DNA of 64,000 nucleotides from Alkaliflexus imshenetskii DSM 15055 (lineage in GTDB: Bacteria > Bacteroidota > Bacteroidia > Bacteroidales > Marinilabiliaceae). The position numbers and the translations under genes were made by a program. Positions 1 to 9,483 of the stretch are shown piece after piece (position 1 is the stretch's first letter; each line of letters starts with the position of its first letter). A model generated the notes under the pieces. It saw nothing but the letters and a program-made list of their open reading frames with translations, searched no databases and was not told the origin of the DNA. The DNA lies in the NCBI RefSeq assembly GCF_000517065.1, contig NZ_KI912105.1, forward strand, positions 1,472,405 through 1,536,404, read 5' to 3'.

Positions 1-2661
1 TCGGGAGCCGGTCTGCACGTGGGGCATCCACTTGGCTATATCGCATCAGATATTTACAGTCGCTACAAGCGTCTTAACGGATTCAACGTACTCCACCCAA
101 TGGGCTATGATGCCTATGGCTTACCGGCAGAGCAATATGCCATTCAAACAGGCCAGCATCCGGCCATTACAACGGAAAAAAACATTGCACGCTACCGCGA
201 GCAGCTCGATAAAATAGGCTTTTCGTACGATTGGGATCGCGAAGTAAAAACCTGCGACCCCAACTATTACAAATGGACGCAATGGGCATTCATCAAAATG
301 TTTGAGCATTATTACGATAACGATGCACAAAAAGCCCTGCCCATAGAATCGCTTGTTACGCGCTTTGCCACGCAGGGCACCGAAGGTCTAAATGCTTCCT
401 CAACTCAGGAACTCCATTTTTCGGCTGCTGAGTGGAACGCAAAAAGCGAAGAACAACAACAAGAAACACTTTTAAACTATCGTCTGGCATATCTGGCTGA
501 CACCATGGTAAACTGGTGTCCGGCGCTTGGAACAGTGCTGGCTAACGATGAAGTAAAAGATGGCTTTTCGGAGCGTGGCGGGCACCCGGTTGAACAAAAA
601 CGCATGCGCCAATGGTTGCTAAGGGTATCAGCCTATGCAGAACGTCTCCTCACAGGACTGGATGCCATCGACTGGAGCGACTCATTGAAAGAGATACAGC
701 GTAACTGGATAGGTCGCTCGGAAGGTGCCGAGATGATATTCCCTGTGAAAGACTCGGATGTGCAGATGAAGATATTTACCACGCGGGCCGACACGGTTTT
801 CGGGGTCACTTTCATGGTTCTTGCTCCTGAAAGCGAATTGGTGAAGGCACTCACCACTCCTGAGCAACGCCAGGAAGTAGATGCCTACATTGAGGAAACA
901 AAAAAACGTACCGAGCGCGAGCGTCAGGCCGATGTAAAAAAGGTCTCCGGTGTCTTTACCGGCTCATACGCCATCAATCCATTATCAAACGAAGAGATAC
1001 CGGTATGGATAAGCGACTACGTATTGGCAGGATATGGAACTGGAGCCATCATGGCAGTACCTGCGCACGACAGCCGCGACTTTGCATTTGCCCGTACCTT
1101 TAACCTTCCTATTCCTCAAGTGGTGGTGCCTTTGGGTGAAGAACCTGCCGACACCTCTACCTGGAGCGATTCCATCGACTCAAAAGAGGGTTACATGATA
1201 AATTCGGGATTCCTGAATGGACTAAACGTGCCCGATGCCATCGAGAAAACAAAACAGTACATTGCCCAAAAAGGGATTGGTAGAGTTAAGGTGAATTTCC
1301 GCTTGCGCGATGCAATTTTCAGTCGCCAACGCTACTGGGGTGAACCGTTCCCTGTTTTCTATAAAAAGAACACCCCATACATGCTCAACGAGAGCAAACT
1401 ACCCCTCCAACTACCCGAAGTAGATAAATACCTGCCCACCGAATCGGGTGAGCCTCCTTTGGGAAGAGCTATAAATTGGAAAACTGACGATGGCTATCCG
1501 TTGGAATTGAACACGATGCCAGGCTTTGCAGGCTCGTCAGCTTACTATTTGCGCTACATGGACCCCTGTAACAACAACGCGCTCGTTAGTGCCGAAGCCA
1601 ATCAATACTGGCAGGATGTAGACCTCTATATCGGCGGCACTGAGCATGCCACCGGACACCTTATATACTCCCGTTTCTGGAATAAATTCCTCTTCGACTT
1701 AGGCATCGTTTGTAAAGATGAACCTTTCAAGAAGTTGGTTAACCAGGGAATGATTCAGGGACGTTCAAACTTTGTTTACCGCATCAAAGGCTCAAATAAG
1801 TTTGTATCGTTAAACCTGAAAAATGATTACGACGTGATGGAAATTCACGTGGACGTAAACATCGTACACAACGACACGCTCGACGTTGATGCTTTCCGCG
1901 CCTGGAATCCCGAATATAAAAACGCAGAATTTATTCTCGAAAATGGAAAATACATCTGCGGATGGGCTGTTGAGAAAATGTCGAAATCCATGTTCAACGT
2001 TGTTAATCCCGACACCATTGTAGAACAATACGGTGCCGACACGCTGCGCCTTTATGAAATGTTCCTGGGGCCACTTGAGCAGTCTAAACCATGGGACACA
2101 AATGGCATAGATGGAGTACACAAATTCCTGAGAAAAACCTGGCGTCTATTTGTAGACAAGGACAACGCTCTAAAGATTACCAATGACGCGCCCTCACCGG
2201 AAGAACTTAAAGTTCTGCACCGCACCATTAAGAAAACTGCTGACGATGTGGAGCGTTTTGCCTTCAACACAGCCGTGAGTTCATTCATGATATGCGTAAA
2301 TGACCTCACCGACCTGCAATGCCACAAACGGGCAATTCTGGAGCCCCTGCTTGTGTTGCTGGCGCCCTTTGCCCCACACATGTGCGAGGAGTTGTGGCAA
2401 CGCATTGGCAATAACTCAACCATCTGTGATGCCAAATGGCCTGAATTCAATGCCCAGCACCTTGTTGAAAGCACCTTTCAGTACCCCGTCTCTTTCAATG
2501 GAAAGATGCGCTACAAACTGGAGCTTCCAGCTGATATGCCGGCCTCCGAGGTCGAAAAGGCTGCAGTACAAAACGAACAATCCATTAAATGGATGGAAGG
2601 GAAACAGATTAAAAAGGTCATTGTTGTTCCCGGTAAAATCATAAACATCGTTATTGGCTGA
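1..2661 (+). CDS. leuS: Leucyl-tRNA synthetase (5' truncated by window edge)
   Basis: Class I aminoacyl-tRNA synthetase that charges tRNA-Leu in the cytoplasm. The reading frame is open from base 1 ([10 protein letters not shown]), so the gene begins upstream of the window. The GTG at 19 is internal, because it lies within the HIGH-type motif HVGHP (codons 6-10 of the window). The CP1 editing domain is recognisable from TTRADTVFG and [15 protein letters not shown]. The second catalytic motif KMSKS is at codons 659-663, followed by the anticodon-binding domain and the small C-terminal domain. 886 residues are visible, so only a few tens are missing. A hairpin terminator follows at 2730-2764. 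Confidence 0.98.
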   Translation, partial: SGAGLHVGHPLGYIASDIYSRYKRLNGFNVLHPMGYDAYGLPAEQYAIQTGQHPAITTEKNIARYREQLDKIGFSYDWDREVKTCDPNYYKWTQWAFIKMFEHYYDNDAQKALPIESLVTRFATQGTEGLNASSTQELHFSAAEWNAKSEEQQQETLLNYRLAYLADTMVNWCPALGTVLANDEVKDGFSERGGHPVEQKRMRQWLLRVSAYAERLLTGLDAIDWSDSLKEIQRNWIGRSEGAEMIFPVKDSDVQMKIFTTRADTVFGVTFMVLAPESELVKALTTPEQRQEVDAYIEETKKRTERERQADVKKVSGVFTGSYAINPLSNEEIPVWISDYVLAGYGTGAIMAVPAHDSRDFAFARTFNLPIPQVVVPLGEEPADTSTWSDSIDSKEGYMINSGFLNGLNVPDAIEKTKQYIAQKGIGRVKVNFRLRDAIFSRQRYWGEPFPVFYKKNTPYMLNESKLPLQLPEVDKYLPTESGEPPLGRAINWKTDDGYPLELNTMPGFAGSSAYYLRYMDPCNNNALVSAEANQYWQDVDLYIGGTEHATGHLIYSRFWNKFLFDLGIVCKDEPFKKLVNQGMIQGRSNFVYRIKGSNKFVSLNLKNDYDVMEIHVDVNIVHNDTLDVDAFRAWNPEYKNAEFILENGKYICGWAVEKMSKSMFNVVNPDTIVEQYGADTLRLYEMFLGPLEQSKPWDTNGIDGVHKFLRKTWRLFVDKDNALKITNDAPSPEELKVLHRTIKKTADDVERFAFNTAVSSFMICVNDLTDLQCHKRAILEPLLVLLAPFAPHMCEELWQRIGNNSTICDAKWPEFNAQHLVESTFQYPVSFNGKMRYKLELPADMPASEVEKAAVQNEQSIKWMEGKQIKKVIVVPGKIINIVIG

Positions 2662-2729
2662 TTTCACCAACATCTTTTTTATCATTCACCTGAGTTTAGA
2701 TAATCTCTGACTTTAGCTGTAAATGTCAT

Positions 2730-2764
2730 AATCCGGGCTTCCAGACAATGTGGTTGCCCGGATT
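2730..2764 (+). terminator. Terminator hairpin after leuS
   Basis: AATCCGGGC (2730-2738) pairs perfectly with GCCCGGATT (2756-2764). Extra CCA/TGG pairing is possible inside the loop, and a T-rich run (CTTTTA) follows. It lies 69 bp after the leuS stop and before yitT. Confidence 0.7.
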
Positions 2765-2866
2765 CTTTTAATGAGATAAATCACTCGCCCCAATGCTTTT
2801 TATCATAACTTAGGGAGAAGAATCTCTGTTATTTCGCCGCTGTTTTAAACCCTAAAATTTCACAAC

Positions 2867-3727
2867 ATGAATCTGACCGACCTTCGAAAAAATCTACAAT
2901 CCTGGTTTTTTCTAACCCTTGGAATTGCCATCAGTGCGACCGGGTGGGCTGGCTTCATAATCCCCTCAAAAATAATTGGTGGCGGCGTAGCTGGAATCTC
3001 CACCGTGCTCCATTATGCCATGGGCTTTAACATCGGACTCACCTTGCTGCTTTTAAACGCCGTACTCATTCTTCTGGCAATGAAAATTGTGGGCGCCTCC
3101 TTTGGCGTAAAAACAATTTATGGCGTTGCAGTATTCTCACTTTTTCTCTCAATAATAAGTCACTATACCACCGAACCGCCCATCGCCGAAAAATTCATGG
3201 CAACACTTACGGGCAGTATACTGGCCGGCATAGGTGGCAGTATGGTTTTTATCCATGGTGGCAGCACCGGCGGCACCGATATCATTGCCATGATGATAAG
3301 CAAATACCGAAACATCTCACTCGGAAGATTGCTTCTGTATATTGATACGGTAATCATAAGCTCCTCTTTTCTCCTGTTTCGCTCAATCGAAACGATGGTA
3401 TATGGACTCATCACCATGGCCATTTTAGCCTATACTGTTGATACAGTAATGAGCGGCACCAAGCAGACGGTACAGTTTTTCATCTTTTCCAAAAAACATG
3501 AAGAGCTTTCACACCACATCATTAATGTGGCGCGCCGCGGCCTCACCGTACTTCCGGGTAAAGGTGGGTTTTCTGGTGAAGATGTAACTGTTTTGATGGT
3601 TATTGCCAAAAAGAACGAGTCGCCTGCCATCCTCAGATTAATAAAACAGGTAGATCCCGATGCATTTATTACCATGGGGAGCGTCATGGGCGTTTACGGA
3701 AAAGGTTTTGATGCAATTAAAGCATAA
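2867..3727 (+). CDS. YitT/DUF161 family membrane protein with C-terminal DUF2179 domain
   Basis: Inner-membrane protein of 286 residues. The N-terminal ~200 residues hold five to six hydrophobic segments typical of the YitT family (for example around residues 14-32, 55-75, 85-100, 115-135 and 160-195), with the glycine-rich stretches KIIGGGVAGIST and GGSTGGTDIIA. The last ~75 residues (VQFFIFSKKHEELSHHII onward) form a soluble DUF2179-like domain. The molecular function of YitT proteins is not established, and a transport role is only inferred from topology. The gene stands alone between a terminator and the promoter of the next gene. Confidence 0.85.
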   Translation: MNLTDLRKNLQSWFFLTLGIAISATGWAGFIIPSKIIGGGVAGISTVLHYAMGFNIGLTLLLLNAVLILLAMKIVGASFGVKTIYGVAVFSLFLSIISHYTTEPPIAEKFMATLTGSILAGIGGSMVFIHGGSTGGTDIIAMMISKYRNISLGRLLLYIDTVIISSSFLLFRSIETMVYGLITMAILAYTVDTVMSGTKQTVQFFIFSKKHEELSHHIINVARRGLTVLPGKGGFSGEDVTVLMVIAKKNESPAILRLIKQVDPDAFITMGSVMGVYGKGFDAIKA

Positions 3728-3766
3728 AAACTGCGAATCCATAAAATCCTAACCGCACTTTTCCTC

Positions 3767-3797
3767 TTGCACCATTGAGGGTGCATTATTATCTTTA
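3767..3797 (+). promoter_or_regulatory. Bacteroidetes-type promoter for the M23 peptidase gene
   Basis: TTG (3767-3769), a 20-nt spacer, then TATCTTTA (3790-3797), one mismatch from the -7 consensus TAnnTTTG. The expected transcription start lies just before the ATG at 3823. This argues against longer in-frame starts for that gene. Confidence 0.55.
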
Positions 3798-3822
3798 CCG
3801 CCACACAAAGACTTTTTTGATA

Positions 3823-5091
3823 ATGAAAAAAGCCCTCATCGCAATTGTTACCGTGATTATTCTGGCCATCCCGGCCTCATTATACATATCGCAGTGGCGT
3901 GTAAAAAACGACCTTAGCATCAGCCAACAGGACTCTCTGCTTATTGACGACTTCCCGCCTGCGCCGCCGCCTCCAATGTTATATGGATTTATTGAGGATT
4001 CGTTTTACATCGAACGCTATCAGGTAGGGCGCAACCAAAACCTTGCCTCCATATTACTCTCTCAGAAAGTAGACTATCCAATTATTCACCAACTGGCTGA
4101 AAAAAGCAAGGATATATTTGATGTACGCCGCATACGCGTAGGAAATCCTTATACAGTTTTTCGCCATAGAGATACATTGCAAACAGCGGCATGGTTTGTT
4201 TACGAAATTAACAATACAGATTATCTGGTAATGCAGTTGAGCGACTCATTGCAGGTGTACCGTGACGAAAAACCAATTCACATAGTTGAGAAATCAGGTG
4301 CAGGTACCATCAACTCCTCACTCTGGAATGCTATCCGCGAAAGCAATATGAATCCACTGCTTGCCATTGAACTGTCGGAAATTTATGCCTGGACAGTTGA
4401 TTTCTTCGGCATCGAAAAAGGAGACAACTTCAGAGTGATTTATGATGAGGCTTATGTCGACAGCAGCGCCATTGGCATTCACGCCATTCATGCGGCGCTC
4501 TTCTTGCACAAAGGGCGTGAATACTATGCTTTTCGTTTTAAAGAAGACAGCACATGGAGCTTCTTCGACGAAGAAGGCAAAAGTCTTCGTAAGGCCTTTC
4601 TTAAAGCGCCACTCAAATTCTCACGTATCAGTTCCCGGTTCAGCCACAACCGATTCCACCCTGTTCTGCGCATTAACCGCCCACATCATGGAGTCGATTA
4701 TGCAGCGCCAGAAGGAACTCCTGTATATGCCATAGGTGATGGAACCATTATCAATCGCGGATGGGATCCCAAAGGCGGTGGAAACTATATCCGCATCAGG
4801 CACAACAGTGTGTATACAACCGTTTACATGCACCTTCAGGGATTTGCCAAAGGCATACAGAAAGGCCAGTATGTGCGTCAGGGACAAATGATTGGGTATG
4901 TTGGAAAAACTGGATTAGCCACCGGACCACACCTGGATTTCAGGGTTTTCAAAAACGGTTCGCCGGTTGATCCTTTAAGCATCGAAGCGCCTCCAGTGGA
5001 TCCCATCAGTGAAGAAAACACAGAGAGATACCTCGAATATATCCGACCACTCATGGACGAGTTAAAACAAATTCCAATGTCAAGGAATTAA
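3823..5091 (+). CDS. M23 family metallopeptidase (LytM-like), membrane anchored
   Basis: Predicted peptidoglycan endopeptidase of 422 residues acting in the periplasm. Residues 1-20 (MKKALIAIVTVIILAIPASL) form a signal peptide or anchor. A proline-rich stretch (PPAPPPPM) and an OapA/LysM-like middle region (RNQNLASILLSQ) follow. The M23 domain covers about 285-390, with the first metal motif H288-x3-D292 (HHGVD). The usual C-terminal HxH motif reads HLDF at 370-373, so the second His is Asp. ATG 3823 was chosen because a good promoter overlaps the upstream extension to 3775. Family call is firm; activity with the His-to-Asp change is uncertain. Confidence 0.9.
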   Translation: MKKALIAIVTVIILAIPASLYISQWRVKNDLSISQQDSLLIDDFPPAPPPPMLYGFIEDSFYIERYQVGRNQNLASILLSQKVDYPIIHQLAEKSKDIFDVRRIRVGNPYTVFRHRDTLQTAAWFVYEINNTDYLVMQLSDSLQVYRDEKPIHIVEKSGAGTINSSLWNAIRESNMNPLLAIELSEIYAWTVDFFGIEKGDNFRVIYDEAYVDSSAIGIHAIHAALFLHKGREYYAFRFKEDSTWSFFDEEGKSLRKAFLKAPLKFSRISSRFSHNRFHPVLRINRPHHGVDYAAPEGTPVYAIGDGTIINRGWDPKGGGNYIRIRHNSVYTTVYMHLQGFAKGIQKGQYVRQGQMIGYVGKTGLATGPHLDFRVFKNGSPVDPLSIEAPPVDPISEENTERYLEYIRPLMDELKQIPMSRN

Positions 5092-5475
5092 GATAAGTGA
5101 TCAGCGAATTTGGTCGCTAACCTCCTGACACATCCTAAAAAATGTCTGTAAAAACTGATTAGATATTTATAAAAAAAAATCTGTTAACCAGCGGTTAAAG
5201 CGAGGGTTTCAAACTTAAAATTGTAGCCAACCTTACTGCCGAAAATTACTCTAAAAACCATTTAGGAGGTATTTACAGCCGCAATTCAACAACCATTATC
5301 AAAGGAACAAAAAACCATGATGAAACCCCTTTGCTAACTGATTTACAAGACAAAACACTTACAAACTAATCTACAATCATTACAAACTCTTTTTCGACCT
5401 TTTAGCATCAATTTGTTAAATTAAATTTATATTTGTAACTAACAAACATATTACAAACTTCTAACCCAATTTATT
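5092..5475. other. 384-bp AT-rich intergenic region
   Basis: No coding potential was found. It holds a weak 5-bp inverted repeat just after the M23 stop (AGCGA 5103-5107 / TCGCT 5114-5118) and a TATATTTG -7 box near its right end. Otherwise it is A/T-rich with no clear structure. Confidence 0.5.
5428..5435 (+). promoter_or_regulatory. -7 promoter box (TATATTTG) upstream of the T9SS protein
   Basis: Exact match to TAnnTTTG, 40 bp before the ATG at 5476. No TTG is present at the expected 19-21 nt upstream, so the site rests on the -7 element alone. Confidence 0.4.
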
Positions 5476-8292
5476 ATGACTACCTTATTAAATGTGGCGA
5501 AAACCCTTTTTCTGGCTTTCGCTTTTTTTATTGCCTCTCATTCAATCTCGAAAGCACAGAATGTTGACCCTGATTTTAAGCCCGTTATAAAAGCAAATCC
5601 CAACTTAACTGCCATTTCCGTTCTGCCTGATGGTGATGTTATCATCGCCGGCAATTATTCTTCAATAGGAAATACCCCTACAAATGCGGTTGTGAAACTA
5701 AAGTCTGATGGCAGCCTGGATAATACTTTCCAGACTTCCATTTATTTAAATGAGTCAGCACGAATCACTGCCCTACATGTTGACAGTGATGGTAAAGTGT
5801 TGTTGGGCTCAAACAATTACAAATTAAATGGAAGTGAACATCTAATCAGATTAACCTCGGATGGAAAATTTGATGAAACATTTTCTGTAGGAAACACGCT
5901 GCAATTCATCAATAAAATACAGCAACAGGATGATGGAAAATACCTTGTGTCGTCTTGGTCTGGAATTGGTTTAGCGCGATTGAACAGCGATGGGAGTATT
6001 GACCAAAATTTTAATCCCTACCAAGATGAGTTTGGACTCTATACTGGTGCTTTCCAATTGTTAAATGATGGAAAAATAATTAGCGCCATACACTACAGCA
6101 CAACCGAAGGTACGATTGGCAAACTCGTGAGATTAAATGCCGATGGTACGCTGGACGAAACATTTGAAACTGGAACTTGTGACATATTGGACTTGAATAG
6201 CACTTTTATCTACGACATTAAAATTCAACCTGATGGAAAAATTCTGATTGCCGGTCGTTTTAAGAGTTTTAAAGAGCAGGATGCTGAAGGTATATTTCGT
6301 TTAAATGAGGATGGAACCATCGACGAGACCTTTACAACATCCGGTGCTATTAATAACATTCTTAATCGCCATCGAAATAATGAAATTGAAATTTCTGAGG
6401 ATGGGAAAATTCTTGTTGCCGGATCACCATTAGGATATCCTTTAAGTTATAAGGTGCTTCGTTTAAATGCAGATGGCACCATGGATGAAACTTTTAGTGT
6501 TGCCAATTTTCAATTGCCTGATATCACAGAATTTAAGCCATTAATTAAATTGTATGGCGAAAGAATTTATGTGGCTGGTGATCATATTAGTTGTAATAAT
6601 ATAAAAGGATTTGGCATTACCGCTCTTAATCCTTCAGGATCTATAATCGAAGAGTTTTCTCCAGAAGTGGGAGGTAATCCTGTTCTATATGCAGCTTATA
6701 AACAAGATGATGGTAAAATAATTATTGGCGGTGAATTTTCTCAGGTCAATGGTTTTTACATAAACAATATCGTACGTTTCAATGCTGATGGATCTGTAGA
6801 TCCAACTTTTCTTGAAAATATTGGAACTGGCACCAACGGTGCAGTACGAGCAATTGCCGGACAATCCGATTTAAGCTTAATAATTGGTGGTGACTTTACA
6901 ACAGTTAATGGCGTTGAAACCGGTTTGTTGGCAAGAATTAAACCAGAGGGACTGATAGACACTGAGTTCTTAGCAAAAGTACAACGGGACTTAATAGGAG
7001 AAGGAGTCGATAAAATATTGATTGATCCAACAGACCAAATAATTATTAGCGGCGCATTTATTTATGTCAATTCTGAGCCTCGAAAAGGTTTTGCTGTCTT
7101 TGAGTCAGATGGTAGTTTAAATACTTTCATCGGAGCTACGCCATTGCTTTCTAATCAAGGTTTCAGGGTGACCGATATGGCCTATCAATCCGACAAAAAA
7201 TTACTTGTAGGAGGTGTCATTCATAACGAAGTAGATAATTATGGATTCTTAATCCGTTTAAATACCGATGGAACCGTCGATTCTGATTTCATTAATTCTG
7301 TTTCAGACATTCAAGTTTCAAGTCTGGCCGTGATAGACAACAATAAAATCGTTGTTGGAAATTTTGGTAACGGATACGATAAAAACTACCTAACTCAATT
7401 GGAGGCCAACGGCGAACTTATAGACAACACCCTCATCTCTTTCTATCAAGCGGAGGGAGGCTTTCCACAGATTAACAGCATACAACACCCCGGCGGCGAT
7501 CAACTTATTATTGGTGGAAGATTTACATCGGTGAACGATATAGAAAAACCGGCACTCATAAAAGTCTCTCTTAACGGCGATGTAGATGAGTTTTTCAAAT
7601 ACGATGTAGAAGGTAAAGTCACCCGTTTTTTACAAACTAATGAAACACAAATGTTTGTTGTAGGAAGTTTTAACCGTATTGGAAATGAATCCGATCTGTT
7701 CTGCATTGCGAAAATCGATATCGATTTCCCCCAAGCTCCCACCGAACTTGATGGAAAGTTGTCCAGTTTAAAAAGCACCAATTCCGGAATTGAATTAAAT
7801 TGGAAGAAGAATTCCACCAACGAAACCGGATTTTCTATAGAAAGATCCATCGATAACAAGGCCTTTAAAAGTATTGAAACCATAGGAAGTAGTGCCAATA
7901 GCTTTTTCGACCGGGACTTAGTAGCCAACCAAAAGTACTACTATCGGGTTAAAGCATACAATACAAATGGAGGCTCCAGTTATTCAAATGTTTTCGAGGC
8001 AGAGTATTCGCCAACGTTTATTAAATTGATCGAAAATTCAAAGGAGGTATTTATTACGCCCAACCCAGGGAATGGCAAAATACTGGTGACCTTAAATGAC
8101 TTCCCTAATCGTAGTTGCGATATAGAAGTCTATTCTACGGCCGGTAATCTTGTACTCAAAGGAAACTATATAGTGCAAGCTAATAATCAAAGTATATCTT
8201 TGGATATCTCTAAAGAACCTGCCGGACTCTATTTCATAAAAATCAATGCTAAGGATTACAATAAGGCCATCAAGTACATTAAATACCAGTAA
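5476..8292 (+). CDS. Secreted delta-60 repeat protein with FnIII domain and T9SS sorting domain
   Basis: Large extracellular or surface protein of 938 residues. A signal peptide (about residues 1-27, ending near SKAQ) precedes roughly twelve repeats of about 50-60 residues, each ending in a signature such as LNADGTLDETF or FNADGSVDPTF. This is the delta-60/DUF5122 beta-propeller-type repeat. A fibronectin type III domain follows at about 745-845 (ELNWKKNSTNETGFSIERS). The C-terminal ~80 residues (ITPNPGNGKILVTL ... GLYFIKI) form a type A sorting domain of the type IX secretion system. The ligand or function is unknown. Long flanks and AT-rich codons set it apart from its housekeeping neighbours. 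Confidence 0.9.
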   Translation: MTTLLNVAKTLFLAFAFFIASHSISKAQNVDPDFKPVIKANPNLTAISVLPDGDVIIAGNYSSIGNTPTNAVVKLKSDGSLDNTFQTSIYLNESARITALHVDSDGKVLLGSNNYKLNGSEHLIRLTSDGKFDETFSVGNTLQFINKIQQQDDGKYLVSSWSGIGLARLNSDGSIDQNFNPYQDEFGLYTGAFQLLNDGKIISAIHYSTTEGTIGKLVRLNADGTLDETFETGTCDILDLNSTFIYDIKIQPDGKILIAGRFKSFKEQDAEGIFRLNEDGTIDETFTTSGAINNILNRHRNNEIEISEDGKILVAGSPLGYPLSYKVLRLNADGTMDETFSVANFQLPDITEFKPLIKLYGERIYVAGDHISCNNIKGFGITALNPSGSIIEEFSPEVGGNPVLYAAYKQDDGKIIIGGEFSQVNGFYINNIVRFNADGSVDPTFLENIGTGTNGAVRAIAGQSDLSLIIGGDFTTVNGVETGLLARIKPEGLIDTEFLAKVQRDLIGEGVDKILIDPTDQIIISGAFIYVNSEPRKGFAVFESDGSLNTFIGATPLLSNQGFRVTDMAYQSDKKLLVGGVIHNEVDNYGFLIRLNTDGTVDSDFINSVSDIQVSSLAVIDNNKIVVGNFGNGYDKNYLTQLEANGELIDNTLISFYQAEGGFPQINSIQHPGGDQLIIGGRFTSVNDIEKPALIKVSLNGDVDEFFKYDVEGKVTRFLQTNETQMFVVGSFNRIGNESDLFCIAKIDIDFPQAPTELDGKLSSLKSTNSGIELNWKKNSTNETGFSIERSIDNKAFKSIETIGSSANSFFDRDLVANQKYYYRVKAYNTNGGSSYSNVFEAEYSPTFIKLIENSKEVFITPNPGNGKILVTLNDFPNRSCDIEVYSTAGNLVLKGNYIVQANNQSISLDISKEPAGLYFIKINAKDYNKAIKYIKYQ

Positions 8293-8370
8293 TCCATATG
8301 CACATAAAAATAAAGGGAGAAGTGCTGTTGCTTAGTAGTAACAACAAAGAATAAATGATTCTCTTACATT

Positions 8371-8403
8371 AAACTCTCCGGTGTTGTTCAAGCCGGAGAG
8401 TTT
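8371..8403 (+). terminator. Bidirectional terminator between the T9SS gene and purN
   Basis: A perfect 11-bp stem, AAACTCTCCGG (8371-8381) with CCGGAGAGTTT (8393-8403), closes an 11-nt loop. It sits between two convergent genes and can serve both strands. Confidence 0.8.
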
Positions 8404-8463
8404 CTATTTAGGTATAGAAACCGCTACTAAACAGTTGCTTATCACAAATTGCTTCTCGTATAT

Positions 8464-9042
8464 TTAGGTGTTCAAGGTTAAATCCAACAAACTCTCAATC
8501 ACTTTCGGAAAATGCTCATGCTCTAACGCATGAATCTTTTCGGCCAATGTGACGGGCGTATCCGCCGCAGTTATTTTGCAAGTTGCTTGAAAAATAATGT
8601 TACCTTCGTCATAGTGTTCATTCACATAATGAATGGTTATACCGGATTCCTTCTCCTGATTCGCAATAACCGCCTGATGAACCTTATCCCCATACATCCC
8701 CTTTCCGCCATAGTTAGGAAGTAAAGCCGGATGTATATTAACAATACGATTTGGGAAAGCTTTTACAATTTTTTCGGGCACAAGCCAAAGAAAACCAGCT
8801 AAAACAATCAAATCGGGTTGACATCCGGTTAAAAAATTCAGAACTTGGTCTGAGTCTCTAAAGGCTGCCCTATCAAACACCATCGTGCTGACATTCAGCA
8901 TCTCAGCCCGTTTCAAGGCATAAGCTTCAGGATTATTTGACAGTAACCAGCTCACTTTGACATCCGGTGTTTCGTCAAAAAAACGGATAATATTTTCGGC
9001 ATTGGAACCAGAACCTGAAGCAAACACTATTATGTTTTTCAT
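8464..9042 (-). CDS. purN: Phosphoribosylglycinamide formyltransferase (GART)
   Basis: Transfers a formyl group from 10-formyltetrahydrofolate to GAR, the third step of purine synthesis, in the cytosol. The 192 residues are normal for PurN. The phosphate-binding loop FASGSGSNAENI is at the N-terminus. The catalytic Asn/His signature NIHPALLPNYGGKGMYG is in the middle, and the catalytic Asp follows in the YDEGNIIFQ segment. It stands alone, divergent from acpP. Confidence 0.97.
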   Translation of the reverse strand: MKNIIVFASGSGSNAENIIRFFDETPDVKVSWLLSNNPEAYALKRAEMLNVSTMVFDRAAFRDSDQVLNFLTGCQPDLIVLAGFLWLVPEKIVKAFPNRIVNIHPALLPNYGGKGMYGDKVHQAVIANQEKESGITIHYVNEHYDEGNIIFQATCKITAADTPVTLAEKIHALEHEHFPKVIESLLDLTLNT

Positions 9043-9131
9043 TATTAAAACATTAACCCTGTAAAAAAATCAACTTTTAACCCCTAAAAATAGAAAAAAG
9101 ATACCTTAAAATAAATTTCGTTGATGGAATA

Positions 9132-9163
9132 TTTGATTTATTTTAGGCAAATCTTTTTCTTTG
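9132..9163 (+). promoter_or_regulatory. Promoter of the acpP-fabF-rnc operon
   Basis: TTTG (9132-9135), a 20-nt spacer, then TTTCTTTG (9156-9163), one mismatch from TAnnTTTG. The spacing is as expected for the Bacteroidetes primary sigma factor. It leaves a leader of about 45 nt before the acpP ATG at 9215. Confidence 0.6.
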
Positions 9164-9214
9164 CACAATTATTTTTAAAACCAAAATTGAATTATTAACT
9201 TAAAATTTAAAGCT

Positions 9215-9451
9215 ATGTCAGACATTGCATCAAGAGTTAAAGCAATTATTGTAGACAAGTTGGGAGTTGACGAGACCGAAGTTACTCCAGAGGCTAGCTT
9301 CACCAACGATCTGGGTGCTGACTCTCTTGACACTGTTGAACTGATCATGGAGTTCGAAAAAGAATTCAACATCGCTATTCCCGACGATCAGGCTGAAAAC
9401 ATCGGCACAGTAGGTGACGCAATTGCATACATCGAAGAGAACGCCAAGTAA
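9215..9451 (+). CDS. acpP: Acyl carrier protein
   Basis: Acidic 78-residue carrier of growing acyl chains in fatty acid synthesis, also the acyl donor for lipid A enzymes such as those encoded at 46-50 kb. The phosphopantetheine attachment site is Ser37 in [10 protein letters not shown]. It is followed after 32 bp by fabF, the usual arrangement. Codon usage is clearly biased toward frequent codons, as expected for an abundant protein. Confidence 0.99.
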   Translation: MSDIASRVKAIIVDKLGVDETEVTPEASFTNDLGADSLDTVELIMEFEKEFNIAIPDDQAENIGTVGDAIAYIEENAK

Positions 9452-9483
9452 GACAATAATTAGTTATTTCTGAAAATTATTTT

